DNA from: Xanthocytophaga agilis
GTDB lineage: Bacteria; Bacteroidota; Bacteroidia; Cytophagales; 172606-1
DNA: 64,000 bases
Direction of reading: 5' to 3'
Assembly (NCBI RefSeq): GCF_030068605.1
Contig: NZ_JASJOU010000003.1
Coordinates: forward strand, 372,001 to 436,000
The position numbers and the translations under genes are program-made. The notes beneath the pieces are model-generated. The model made no database searches. It worked only from the letters and a program-made list of their open reading frames with translations, and was not told where the DNA came from. Below are positions 35,578-44,851 of this stretch, one piece after another; positions within the stretch are counted from its first letter, which is position 1; each line of letters begins with the position of its first letter.

Positions 35578-35882
35578 GAGGCTACGATAATGGATAAAAG
35601 AAAAAGCACTAGTTGCGGCTACGGGTAATTTATTCCGAAAATTTTATTCGTCCAACTATCAGGCTCCCAAATCTTTTTCGTTGCTTTATATCTTCTCAGA
35701 AGTAGTGTTTCTCTGTTACATCTTACAAAGGTTTTATTTCAGAAGCCATTATCTCCTTTTCCTAAACAAATCCTATTATTTTTGTATATTAAGGACATCA
35801 CACCATACAAGTAGCAAAGCTGATATATTTTTAACTTTCTTAAGACGTTGTCAGACTAACTGCTATTAGTGACTATGAATTT
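35578..35882. other. intergenic region upstream of the ternary-system operon
   Basis: 305 bases between divergent genes. It must carry the operon promoter for the gene at 35883. TATTTTTG at 35777-35784 fits a TAnnTTTG box, but no TTTG was found at the right distance upstream. No RNA gene or repeat was recognised. Confidence 0.35.
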
Positions 35883-36539
35883 ATGAAAACAGTAACATTA
35901 ACAGACTTTATTACAGACCTCACCCAACAGGGAAATGTTACTGTAAATGCAACGATAGAGCCTTTTAGTGAAATAGAAAAACAGGAAGCCTGCCAGGTTT
36001 TGGAGCAATACTATGCAACAACACTGGTAGACATACCACATACAGCACCAGCCTTCTTGCCTGAAGCTGCCTTGTGGGGAGCTATGCTTATTTATCGGGC
36101 ATGTCAGTCTATTTTGTTGCGCCATCTTACAGAGAGTCAGGTTAGAACCTATCTCTTACCTTATTCAGGCCCTCCTTCAGCAGAGGCCATCTACTCTATT
36201 GATCTGACATTGCGTTTCCTGCCAGACCTCATGCATTTTGCCAAAGGTCTGTCGCCTGATGATGTACTGGTACAACTTCTGCGAAATACAGCACAATCCT
36301 GGCCGTTTTCTTCTGTAGGAGTTGATATTGAGGAAAATTCAGATCATACTACGTTTATCCGACTACACCCTTCCTTAAAATATACCTATGTGGATCGTAT
36401 CATTCAGAAACGTGATCACAAACGACTCACACATCCTGAATTGTATGATCTGGTAAAGGCGGCATTGGGTATACACGCAGACCGTTTCTGGCCAGAACTC
36501 AAACATGTAACAAAAGATCTGACCCATATTGAATATTAA
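35883..36539 (+). CDS. small component of the MoxR-vWA-beta-propeller system (bpX-like)
   Basis: 218 residues, soluble, no signal peptide. A mostly helical first part (EALWGAMLIYRACQSILLRH-like, about 55-85; LTLRFLPDLMHFAKGLSPDD, about 110-130) precedes a shorter mixed part (SWPFSSVGVDIEE ... DRIIQKRDHKRL). It is the first gene of a tight rightward operon and is followed by the MoxR ATPase after 72 bases. That position is filled by bpX-type accessory proteins in the predicted MoxR-vWA-propeller ternary systems, and its style agrees, but the exact bpX family cannot be assigned without a profile search. Confidence 0.65.
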   Translation: MKTVTLTDFITDLTQQGNVTVNATIEPFSEIEKQEACQVLEQYYATTLVDIPHTAPAFLPEAALWGAMLIYRACQSILLRHLTESQVRTYLLPYSGPPSAEAIYSIDLTLRFLPDLMHFAKGLSPDDVLVQLLRNTAQSWPFSSVGVDIEENSDHTTFIRLHPSLKYTYVDRIIQKRDHKRLTHPELYDLVKAALGIHADRFWPELKHVTKDLTHIEY

Positions 36540-36611
36540 CACAAACAGGGCATTCGTATCTATACAATCCCTGCACTATTTATTCCAAACATTATCATCC
36601 TACAAAACTTC

Positions 36612-37775
36612 ATGGAAACCAGTACAGAAAAAGACCTTCTGCTCATTGATAAACTAAATCAGGTATTACAACACGTTAAGAACACCTTTGTTGGAAAAGA
36701 TAACATTATTGATCTGATGGGAATCTGCCTGGCTGGACGTGAAAACTTATTCTTACTAGGCCCTCCAGGCACGGCAAAAAGCGCCATGGTGCGTGAATTA
36801 GCCAAGCTGCTGGATGGCAAAACATTTGAATATCTCCTTACCCGGTTTACAGAACCTAATGAACTTTTTGGGCCATTTGATATCCGCAAACTTCGGGAAG
36901 GTGATCTGGTAACCAATACAGAAGGGATGCTTCCGGAAGCCTCACTAGTCTTCCTCGATGAGTTATTGAACGCTAACAGTGCCATTCTTAATAGCTTGCT
37001 GATGGCACTGAACGAAAAAATATTTCGTCGGGGACGGGAAACCAAACATTTACCTGCTCTGATGTTTATAGGTGCCAGTAACCATTTACCAGAAGATGAA
37101 GCCTTACAGGCTCTCTTTGACCGTTTTCTGATCCGGGTTCGGTGTGATTATGTAGATCCTAAATTATTAAACGAAGTATTGCTGGCAGGCTGGCAACTGG
37201 AACGTAAATCGGTAGATAATCCTCCCAGAATTACTACTGATGAAGTAGCTCAGCTTCAATATCTGACAGCACAGGTGGACTTACATGAAATTCGTCCTCT
37301 GTATATTGATCTTATACAGAAACTACGAAATGCGGGACTTTCTGTTTCTGATAGACGGGCAGTAAAACTACAGCGGCTTATAGCTGCCAGTGCATTATTG
37401 TGTAAACGCACCAAAGCACAACCATCTGACTTTTGGGTGTTACGTTATATCTGGGACACAGAGGAACAGCAGGAAATTATAGCTGGTATCGTTAATTCTG
37501 TAGTAGAGGCAGATCCTGAAAAATCAGAATCTCATCCTCAGGCACACATCAATGCCATTCCCAATGCGGATGAGTTGTATCAGGAAGTAGTAATATTAAT
37601 GGAAAAGTGGGATAAACCAGAAACCTCGTTACCTGATCGTACAGTAATTAAAGACAGGCTTCGTTATCTGAATGGACGTTGTGAATGGCTTACCAATGAA
37701 GAACAACGAAAATATGTCCAGCAAAAAATGGACGAACTATGGAAAAAGATTCTGCATACCGGGGAAAAAGCATAA
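36612..37775 (+). CDS. MoxR-family AAA+ ATPase
   Basis: 387 residues. The AAA+ core is complete: Walker A GPPGTAKS (50-57), the MoxR/RavA-type RFTEPNELFGPFDI (about 79-92), Walker B SLVFLDE (111-117), sensor 1 IGASN (about 153-157) and arginine-finger region LFDRFLIRV. A helical lid (SDRRAVKLQRLIAASALL) and an extra C-terminal about 50 residues follow. MoxR ATPases act with vWA proteins to remodel or activate targets using ATP. The vWA protein (38536) and propeller proteins downstream complete a ternary system. Confidence 0.95.
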   Translation: METSTEKDLLLIDKLNQVLQHVKNTFVGKDNIIDLMGICLAGRENLFLLGPPGTAKSAMVRELAKLLDGKTFEYLLTRFTEPNELFGPFDIRKLREGDLVTNTEGMLPEASLVFLDELLNANSAILNSLLMALNEKIFRRGRETKHLPALMFIGASNHLPEDEALQALFDRFLIRVRCDYVDPKLLNEVLLAGWQLERKSVDNPPRITTDEVAQLQYLTAQVDLHEIRPLYIDLIQKLRNAGLSVSDRRAVKLQRLIAASALLCKRTKAQPSDFWVLRYIWDTEEQQEIIAGIVNSVVEADPEKSESHPQAHINAIPNADELYQEVVILMEKWDKPETSLPDRTVIKDRLRYLNGRCEWLTNEEQRKYVQQKMDELWKKILHTGEKA

Positions 37776-37829
37776 ACTGATTTTTTGATTCAGCAACAAG
37801 TGCAGATAACAATGCCTATTCGTTAAACT

Positions 37830-38549
37830 ATGAAAGAGCAAATCCTGGTCTTTAACCATACAGATAAACAAACTCTGGGAGCAGTCCGGTGTATTCCCGG
37901 CTTACGCGCAGCAGAAAATGGAGATCACATATGGCTCCGTGGTATAGTTGTAAGTGAGAAGATAGACATACGCATACGGCAACTTCCGGCTTTACATACC
38001 TATTTCCTGGATGAACGAAATCGTTTGTTTCCTGCTGGTGGGGTAACGCCAACAGGTACCTTACCATCTTTATCCTGGCAACCTCTAACTACATTTATTT
38101 CAGTAGAGTTGCCAGTGTCTGTATTACCAGGGAAGTTTCAAAGACCACACATTGCCCAGCTTGTTGCCTCTGGACAGGAGAAACCAGGGGCTGCTCTACT
38201 CGTTTCTTTAGCCACCTGGAAAGCCTATGCTGAAACAGCACCTGAGATTCGCCTTCAACAGGTACGATTTGCCGTCTCAGAAAAAGAGGAGGTATTTATT
38301 ATAGGTGATTTACTACCTTCCATTCCGGGTAAGGAATACTGGAGGCACAATACCTTACTAGTACCCTCCGGATATGATTTTGATCCTCCACTGATAACTG
38401 ATATTATTGAAAAGAAACTTAATCCTCAAAAAGGAAATTTACTTGTATTTCATTCAAGTGACGAGTGGGAACTTATTCCACTATCCTGTTTTGTACCAGC
38501 AACCCGTAGTGCCATCCGATTAACACAAGTATCCCATGAAACTAAATAA
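37830..38549 (+). CDS. bpX-like accessory protein of the ternary system
   Basis: 239 residues, soluble, mixed beta/alpha. Visible features are GDHIWLRGIVVSEKIDIRIR near residue 35, an aromatic LPALHTYFLDERNRLFPAGG segment, PSLSWQPLTTFISVELPVS and a C-terminal helix pair. No catalytic motif is seen. It lies between MoxR and the vWA-propeller gene and overlaps the latter by 14 bases, so the products are made together. Gene position and size fit one of the bpX families of MoxR-vWA-beta-propeller systems; the specific number is not assignable here. Confidence 0.65.
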   Translation: MKEQILVFNHTDKQTLGAVRCIPGLRAAENGDHIWLRGIVVSEKIDIRIRQLPALHTYFLDERNRLFPAGGVTPTGTLPSLSWQPLTTFISVELPVSVLPGKFQRPHIAQLVASGQEKPGAALLVSLATWKAYAETAPEIRLQQVRFAVSEKEEVFIIGDLLPSIPGKEYWRHNTLLVPSGYDFDPPLITDIIEKKLNPQKGNLLVFHSSDEWELIPLSCFVPATRSAIRLTQVSHETK

Positions 38550-40935
38550 CCAGATCATTGCCTTTCAGGATTATTTCTGTCCTCCCCAGCAATATTTCTG
38601 GCACTGGGCAGAGAATGGTCAGATCATGGAGTGGCAAAATGGTACTACGATTTGCTATCGGGAAGATCTGTCAACTATCATGACTGACATACAGTTGCTG
38701 GGGCTACCTCCCTTAGGTTCAATATTGCTTGTACTGGCAGCTTGTCAGGATACCTGGTTTGCCTCAACGGCTAATTTGGAAATGTTGTATGCCGTAAAGA
38801 ATGCCTTACTGGAAAAAGAAAAGCACAATCCTTTACTCAAAGATATTGATCCACTTCTGACAGGAGTAACCAATCTGCTGGACAGAATCAGTGAACTACC
38901 CAAAGAATTTCGCAGTGGCACAGCACGTACACATCTGCTCCAGGTCATCTTTGAAACATCTCAACACAAAACAACCCAACAACAGGCCAAATCACTAATC
39001 AGCGAGTGGGAAAGCGGACGGTTAGATGGGTTAATACTTTTTCAGACAACCAAATCTATCACTTGTCAGCATTTTATTGCAGATCTGAAGAATCTCTATG
39101 CGGTTTCAAAAGTTTATGAGACTACAGATCAGCTCAGACAGAAGCTTCGGACAGGGATATCGACGCTTCCGATGCCACCTGAGGTTCTTCCTCCATTGGA
39201 AGAAACCCGTACTCTACTGGAACAACTGGCAGATGATCCGGAAACAGAAAGTCTGAGCCGGCTTATCAAACGCCTGCTTGCTGTATTGCATATACCTATG
39301 CATTCACAAGATAGCAGTGACCAGCCTGTAGGTGGGGTAGCAGACATTACCAATCGTGGAAATTTTGATCGTCTTCTTTTAAGTGAACTAGCCAATGATG
39401 ATATTGTACTCATGGCCCGTTTAGCCAACAATGAAGCATTATACCTTAGAAGAGAACAACCACCTACACATCAAAATCCTGAGCGGATCATATTACTGGA
39501 TACAACCCTGAAACTATGGGGTACTCCACGTATTTTTGCGATGTCAGCTGCGTTGGCCTGTGTGGTTAATAATAAAGCACATGCTACTATAGAAAGCTTT
39601 GTACTGAAAGGCAAATCCTCTCTACCTATCGACCTAACGACAAAAGAAGGAGTTATAAGTGCGTTGGAGCATCTTGATCCTTCCTTACATTGTGGAGAAG
39701 CATTAACTTCTTTTCTTACTACACAAACCTTTAGTCAGGAAACAGAGAATTTCTTTATTACAACAGAAGAAACACTGAATGATCATACCTTTATAGCTCA
39801 TCTGGCTACCATACGACCATTGCTCAATTTTCTGATTACGGTAAACAGAAGTGGGGAACTTCAGTTTTTTGAGTTGATCGAAGGCAGAATGAAGTTACTA
39901 AGTAAGGCAAAGCTGGATATGGAAGAAATATTATTTCCTTCTGCCAAAAAAACAAAACCAAGAACAAAGCATATATCCTCTGAATTTCCGGCATTCCTTC
40001 AGGAAGAAACCGCACCACTTCTCTATCCCTCTTTAAAAGTAAGAGTATCTCAATCTCATGCGTTTGATGTTGATCCTACAGGATTGTTGTGTGTTACCAC
40101 TGATCAGCGATTGTTATATTGGTCAAAAGAAAAGACAGGAGCTCATGAATTATTAGAGTTTATTGAATCCGGAAGGTATACCTTTGGTCAAGGAGATGGC
40201 AATGTATACATTATGGTAGATAATTCGTCTGGTGTACAACTCTATTCTATCCATGGGAATCAGGTTACCCGTTTTGACTTTTCACATACAATCCAAAAAG
40301 CGGATGAAGTGCTTTTTGATCCAGAAACACTATCCAATTTTTACGTTACATTAGATACCAGCGCGTTTTGTATTAATGCCTTTGATGGAACAATCGTTTA
40401 CCAGAAACCTATGCTGGATGTCATCCAGAAAATAAAAAAGTTAAAAAGTGTAGCAAAAGAACCTTATCTGAAAAATATACATCAAAGCAATCAGTCAGGC
40501 TACCATGTATTAAGTCGTGTACAACAGGTGTATATCTCTGAAGGAAGTTTGTGCGTAGGGAATCACAAACTGGCCAGGCATCAAGTTAACTCTACACTGA
40601 AGTGGGTTGACTTTAAAGGGTATCATCCTGTAGATGAGGGGATAGAAATTAAACCACCAAAGATTTCCAATCCGAATCTGAAGTTTACCAGATATACATG
40701 GCCTGATGGAAGTTCTGTAGTCTTTGATTCGCGGGGCCTCCTTCATTTACAAAGCTCTGATCGTATTATCCCCAATGTGACAATTTTATTGATTATTAAC
40801 CGGCCAGTAGCCTGTTGGTCATCCGATGGGCAATGGTGTGGCAATGTTGAATTTTTACCTGATTCCACAAAAGCTATAAACTCAAATGAGTTTTATATCA
40901 AATACATTCAAACTTTTATTGATACCATTGGATGA
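38536..40935 (+). CDS. vWA and beta-propeller fusion protein of the ternary system
   Basis: 799 residues, no signal peptide. An N-terminal helical region (about 1-290) precedes a von Willebrand A domain starting ERIILLDTTLKLWGTPRIF (about 316-334). Asp322-x-Thr324 stands where the MIDAS metal site begins, but Lys replaces the third Ser/Thr. A beta-propeller (about 500-790) has blade-like repeats such as HAFDVDPTGLLCVTTDQRLL and GDGNVYIMVDNSSGVQLYS. This vWA-propeller fusion is the defining protein of the predicted MoxR-vWA-propeller systems. The stop overlaps the next start by 4 bases (ATGA). Confidence 0.85.
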   Translation: MKLNNQIIAFQDYFCPPQQYFWHWAENGQIMEWQNGTTICYREDLSTIMTDIQLLGLPPLGSILLVLAACQDTWFASTANLEMLYAVKNALLEKEKHNPLLKDIDPLLTGVTNLLDRISELPKEFRSGTARTHLLQVIFETSQHKTTQQQAKSLISEWESGRLDGLILFQTTKSITCQHFIADLKNLYAVSKVYETTDQLRQKLRTGISTLPMPPEVLPPLEETRTLLEQLADDPETESLSRLIKRLLAVLHIPMHSQDSSDQPVGGVADITNRGNFDRLLLSELANDDIVLMARLANNEALYLRREQPPTHQNPERIILLDTTLKLWGTPRIFAMSAALACVVNNKAHATIESFVLKGKSSLPIDLTTKEGVISALEHLDPSLHCGEALTSFLTTQTFSQETENFFITTEETLNDHTFIAHLATIRPLLNFLITVNRSGELQFFELIEGRMKLLSKAKLDMEEILFPSAKKTKPRTKHISSEFPAFLQEETAPLLYPSLKVRVSQSHAFDVDPTGLLCVTTDQRLLYWSKEKTGAHELLEFIESGRYTFGQGDGNVYIMVDNSSGVQLYSIHGNQVTRFDFSHTIQKADEVLFDPETLSNFYVTLDTSAFCINAFDGTIVYQKPMLDVIQKIKKLKSVAKEPYLKNIHQSNQSGYHVLSRVQQVYISEGSLCVGNHKLARHQVNSTLKWVDFKGYHPVDEGIEIKPPKISNPNLKFTRYTWPDGSSVVFDSRGLLHLQSSDRIIPNVTILLIINRPVACWSSDGQWCGNVEFLPDSTKAINSNEFYIKYIQTFIDTIG

Positions 40936-43772
40936 TACTCTCTCTAACCTATAACGAACATAGTCAGTATATACTGGGTGGAGCGTTTGTCCGTGGAACC
41001 ACTCCGGAAGAATGGCTGACAGAAATAAACCATTGGGAGATAGATCCTGATCAACTGGTATGTTTTATCATACCCGAAAGTATACGATCTGTACATCCTG
41101 CGGGACTTTTTGTAGTATTTCGAGGTAATCAATCTGCTAAACTGCCATATATCCGAAATCCTTATGGTGCATTAGCAGAGAAACTGTTTATTCCCATTCA
41201 ATCAAACTTGAGTCCTGCTATCACACCAGAAGAACTTCGTTCATTACTGGTATGGGATTATCAGGTATTTCATCCAGGTATTGGCTTCATTGGCTTTGAA
41301 AAAACAGATCAGATTGATCTGACAGATCTGATAGCCTATTCGTTTCCTATAGAAAAGGAATGGAACTTTGCCCACACCGGTGTCTCAACTTCTCCCCGAT
41401 TGCAACGAATCGGATTGCAGCAAATGCAGTTGGATGAACTTATGCAATCCTTTAAAGAGTCTGTCCAAGAATCTGTAGGAAGTAAGCCTATTCAAGAGTT
41501 GGCACCTTCAGCTCAAACCCCTGTTTCACAAACTACTAGTTTCTTATTAAAGCTCCTCATTGGTATTTTAGGAGTGATTATGGGTATTATTTGGGCGATT
41601 GTAAATGCTATTTTGAGTTTATTCCGCAAACTCTCACAAGCAGATCCGAACCAACCAGCTAAACCATCTTCAACCAAAACACGATCAGGATCAAGTGGAG
41701 CAGGTAGTTCTGGTGGATCAGGAGGTGGTATAGGCGCTTCTATTAGCAAGCTGATAGGAGGTATACAAAACTGGGCATCCGAAAAGCTGGAAGATCTCCA
41801 GAAAAAAAGAGAAAGCGAATTACAACGATTACTGCGGATGTTTGACGAAAATATGGAAGAAGCTTTGAAATATGCTATTCCTCTGGATGGAAACTATCAG
41901 AATAGAGGAATGGCACCTCCATCTTCCACACTTAGTCGCAGAGATACCAACTTCAGTCTCTCTGGTTTAGGCGGAGGTGGTCCTGTAGATGGGTGGAATG
42001 TAGATAACTACTATCAGGATTTACGTAGAAAATACCAGAATGCTGCCAATAAAGAAATAGAAGCTGGTGACTTCAAAAAGGCAGCCTATATCTATGCTCA
42101 TTTATTGGGTGATTACCATAGTGCAGCTAATACCCTTAAACAAGGTAAACACTTTCGTGAAGCGGCTGTTCTGTACAAAGATCATTTGAGAAATACTGCA
42201 GCAGCAGCTGAATGTCTTGAAGAAGGAGGTTTGTTTCATGAAGCCATTGATCTCTATGTAGAAATGAATCGGTTTGAAAAAGCAGGAGATCTGTATACGG
42301 TTCTGGAACAAAAAGATAAAGCAGATCAATTGTATGAACAATGTCTGGAACGATCATTACAGCAGAAAGACTATCTGGATGCCTCCCGACTTGCGCTTCA
42401 TAAGCTGGAATCCCCTCAACGGACAAAACAGATCTTACTGGATGGGTGGCAGGATTCTACTCAGGCTGAAACTTGTCTGCTTCAGTATACAGATCTGGTT
42501 GCCAAAACGGAAAAAGACCAGTGGGGCAAACACATGGAAGGAATCTATCAGCAGACACCTTCTAGTAAAAGAAATAGTTTACTTAATGTACTGACCCAGA
42601 CCTATCCTCAGTATAAGGATCAGGACAGCTCTGACATTTCTAAAAATATAGCTTTTACAATTATTAGTGAACAAGCGTCGGCAGGAAACACAACATCTCT
42701 AAACAAGCTAAAAACATTTGTTCCCAATGACCAATTACTGATTCCGGATACCAACCGATATATCCATCAGATCAGAACACAGCCTGTTATACCCAAACCT
42801 GCACCAACCGTATCCACTGTTCAGAAAGATACATTGGTCTCTACATTCAAACTGGTAAGTGATATTTCCTGGATTCAGGCAATTGCTTATCAGGATCAGT
42901 TTCTGGCCTTTGGTATTAAACAAAATATTCTCTATATCGCCCGCATCAGTTCAGAATTCGATATCGAGTACATTGTATGGAGTACTATTTCCAGTTCTCC
43001 AACCTATTTTAATCTGATTCATGATCCGGCATTTTCAAAATATGTTATCCTTCATACTGATTATACTCTTACTCAGAAACAAAAGGTGCTCTCTACCTCC
43101 ATGCATTTTCGGGATGAAATCAGTGTGTTACATCCGTCATTTCTACCAAATGCCATACATGGGATTTGCTTTAATGAAAGTGGAGAGGTAGTTATACTGC
43201 ATACTGTACATAGCAATGAAGTGCTAAGTACATATTCTATAGATGGAACCTTGTTGTCTACCAACAATACCCATCAGACCGATCAACAACCTCTTGCACT
43301 TATTCAACCGGTAAGAGAAATGATTTACAGAAAGGAGATGTATCATACAGCAGATGGTGAGTCGCTGATCCAGTTGATTCCTGACAGACATTTACGAATT
43401 GATTTAGGTTCACCTATTCGTAAAATGACTGCGACCAATCATCACACTGCCATTCGTTTTATCGTGAGTACAGAAGAAGGTTGTGTACTGATACGACATT
43501 CAATGTGGAAGATGCAGAAATCCAATGAGTTTTTTGCCAGAGGAAAGGACGTTCAGCATCTGTGTTACATTCCGGATAACTTTGTTATAGTAGCAGATTC
43601 ACAAATTGTAGAGGTATATACCATTACTCAGGATAATCCTAAATGCTGCCATACGTTTGAGGTTAAGCAGCCTATTGTCTCCATCTTGCCAGCAGCAAAA
43701 CGCAATCATTTTGTGGTAGTCACAAAGGCTGGAGAGATGCAGGTGCACAAAGCTAGTGCAGAGGATATATAG
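40932..43772 (+). CDS. membrane-anchored helical-repeat and beta-propeller protein (bpX6-like)
   Basis: 946 residues. Order of parts: an N-terminal bpX-like domain (about 1-165, with LLVWDYQVFHPGIGFIGF); one long or two short membrane segments (LLKLLIGILGVIMGIIWAIV, about 206-225); a Gly/Ser-rich linker (about 255-275); an amphipathic helical region; TPR-like repeats (about 360-500: AGDFKKAAYIYAHLLGDYHS, GGLFHEAIDLYVEMNRFEKA, EQKDKADQLYEQCLERSL); and a C-terminal beta-propeller (about 640-946). It is the last gene of the operon and probably holds the complex at the inner membrane. Assignment to bpX6 rests on architecture and context only. Confidence 0.78.
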   Translation: MILSLTYNEHSQYILGGAFVRGTTPEEWLTEINHWEIDPDQLVCFIIPESIRSVHPAGLFVVFRGNQSAKLPYIRNPYGALAEKLFIPIQSNLSPAITPEELRSLLVWDYQVFHPGIGFIGFEKTDQIDLTDLIAYSFPIEKEWNFAHTGVSTSPRLQRIGLQQMQLDELMQSFKESVQESVGSKPIQELAPSAQTPVSQTTSFLLKLLIGILGVIMGIIWAIVNAILSLFRKLSQADPNQPAKPSSTKTRSGSSGAGSSGGSGGGIGASISKLIGGIQNWASEKLEDLQKKRESELQRLLRMFDENMEEALKYAIPLDGNYQNRGMAPPSSTLSRRDTNFSLSGLGGGGPVDGWNVDNYYQDLRRKYQNAANKEIEAGDFKKAAYIYAHLLGDYHSAANTLKQGKHFREAAVLYKDHLRNTAAAAECLEEGGLFHEAIDLYVEMNRFEKAGDLYTVLEQKDKADQLYEQCLERSLQQKDYLDASRLALHKLESPQRTKQILLDGWQDSTQAETCLLQYTDLVAKTEKDQWGKHMEGIYQQTPSSKRNSLLNVLTQTYPQYKDQDSSDISKNIAFTIISEQASAGNTTSLNKLKTFVPNDQLLIPDTNRYIHQIRTQPVIPKPAPTVSTVQKDTLVSTFKLVSDISWIQAIAYQDQFLAFGIKQNILYIARISSEFDIEYIVWSTISSSPTYFNLIHDPAFSKYVILHTDYTLTQKQKVLSTSMHFRDEISVLHPSFLPNAIHGICFNESGEVVILHTVHSNEVLSTYSIDGTLLSTNNTHQTDQQPLALIQPVREMIYRKEMYHTADGESLIQLIPDRHLRIDLGSPIRKMTATNHHTAIRFIVSTEEGCVLIRHSMWKMQKSNEFFARGKDVQHLCYIPDNFVIVADSQIVEVYTITQDNPKCCHTFEVKQPIVSILPAAKRNHFVVVTKAGEMQVHKASAEDI

Positions 43773-43804
43773 TGTTTGCCATCAGCTATATTTGAATAAG
43801 AGTC

Positions 43805-43862
43805 ATCTCCAATTCTTGAAGTATCTGACTTCGTTAGAGAATTGGGGATAGCCTCTTTTTTT
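43805..43862 (+). terminator. rho-independent terminator of the ternary-system operon
   Basis: A 12-bp stem with one G-U pair (arms 43805-43816 and 43838-43849), with a further inner stem, is followed by a T-run at 43855-43862. Confidence 0.82.
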
Positions 43863-43900
43863 AACAGATAGAAAGCAAATCTACTGTCAAAAAATAGCAG

Positions 43901-44758
43901 CTATACAGCTATACTCCCTTTTCTATATTCTGTAGGGGTTATTCCTTTGTTTTTCTTAAAGGTTTTTGTGAGGTGGCTTTCATCCGTAAATCCGAACTCA
44001 TAGGCAATTTCATTTAATCGCATATCACTATGCAGAAGCCTTACCTCAACCAATGAAAGCTTGTAGTTGATAATATATTGCTGCAGATTTTGCCCTGTAT
44101 GCTTTTTAAAGTATTCGCCTATATAGTTGAGAGATATATTAAAGTGAGCAGCAATCGTTTCAGCCTTTAACCTTTCAGAATTGTAAATATTCAGGTGTAT
44201 GTAGTGTAGTATATCCAGCAAAGCTGAATTATTTACCTGGGTTTTATCGGCCACATGCATGGAAATATTGCGAGCTACCACTATAATCAGTGTATTTACC
44301 AACTGCTGTACCAACTCTTGTTGCAATGTGCCCTGATTTACATATTCCTGTATAATAGCAGCAACCAGTGACCGAACCAAGGGTTTGTCAGGTACATTTC
44401 GTATAATACATCCCTGCTGATAGTTATTATTCTGGAAAATGTATTCTAGTTTCTGTATCCAACCATTCAGATTGCTGTGCTGTTCACTGGGTTTTTGTGC
44501 TCTGAAATAGATATTGTTAAAGCGAATGAACAAAAATGTGGTAGTACGTTTCACCTTGGTAAACTGTACCTCAAAAGGCATCAGAAGAAACAGATTGTCA
44601 GCATTATAGTTAAATTTATTCTGATCAATATGATAGATACCTTCTCCTTCTACAATATAGGCAAGTTCGAAAAAAGTATTTTTGTGCATTTTGATAGGGC
44701 ATTCATCCACCCGCACAAACTCAATATCAAATGGCTGAAATAGATTTTGTATCTGCAT
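43901..44758 (-). CDS. AraC-family transcriptional regulator
   Basis: 285 residues. An N-terminal cupin-like ligand domain (ELAYIVEGEGIYHIDQNKF) is followed by two C-terminal helix-turn-helix motifs: AETIAAHFNISLNYIGEYFK and LNEIAYEFGFTDESHLTKTF, with the family's GITPTEYR end. It is divergent from the oxidoreductase gene at 44852 with only 93 bases between the starts, so it very probably regulates that gene. The ligand is unknown. Confidence 0.93.
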   Translation of the reverse strand: MQIQNLFQPFDIEFVRVDECPIKMHKNTFFELAYIVEGEGIYHIDQNKFNYNADNLFLLMPFEVQFTKVKRTTTFLFIRFNNIYFRAQKPSEQHSNLNGWIQKLEYIFQNNNYQQGCIIRNVPDKPLVRSLVAAIIQEYVNQGTLQQELVQQLVNTLIIVVARNISMHVADKTQVNNSALLDILHYIHLNIYNSERLKAETIAAHFNISLNYIGEYFKKHTGQNLQQYIINYKLSLVEVRLLHSDMRLNEIAYEFGFTDESHLTKTFKKNKGITPTEYRKGSIAV

Positions 44759-44851
44759 ACCTATAAAGATACCAGATTAACCTGAATTTTTACAAGACTC
44801 CACACTGCTATTTTCCGGAGATTTGTTTCATGAACATCTAACTATACTATC

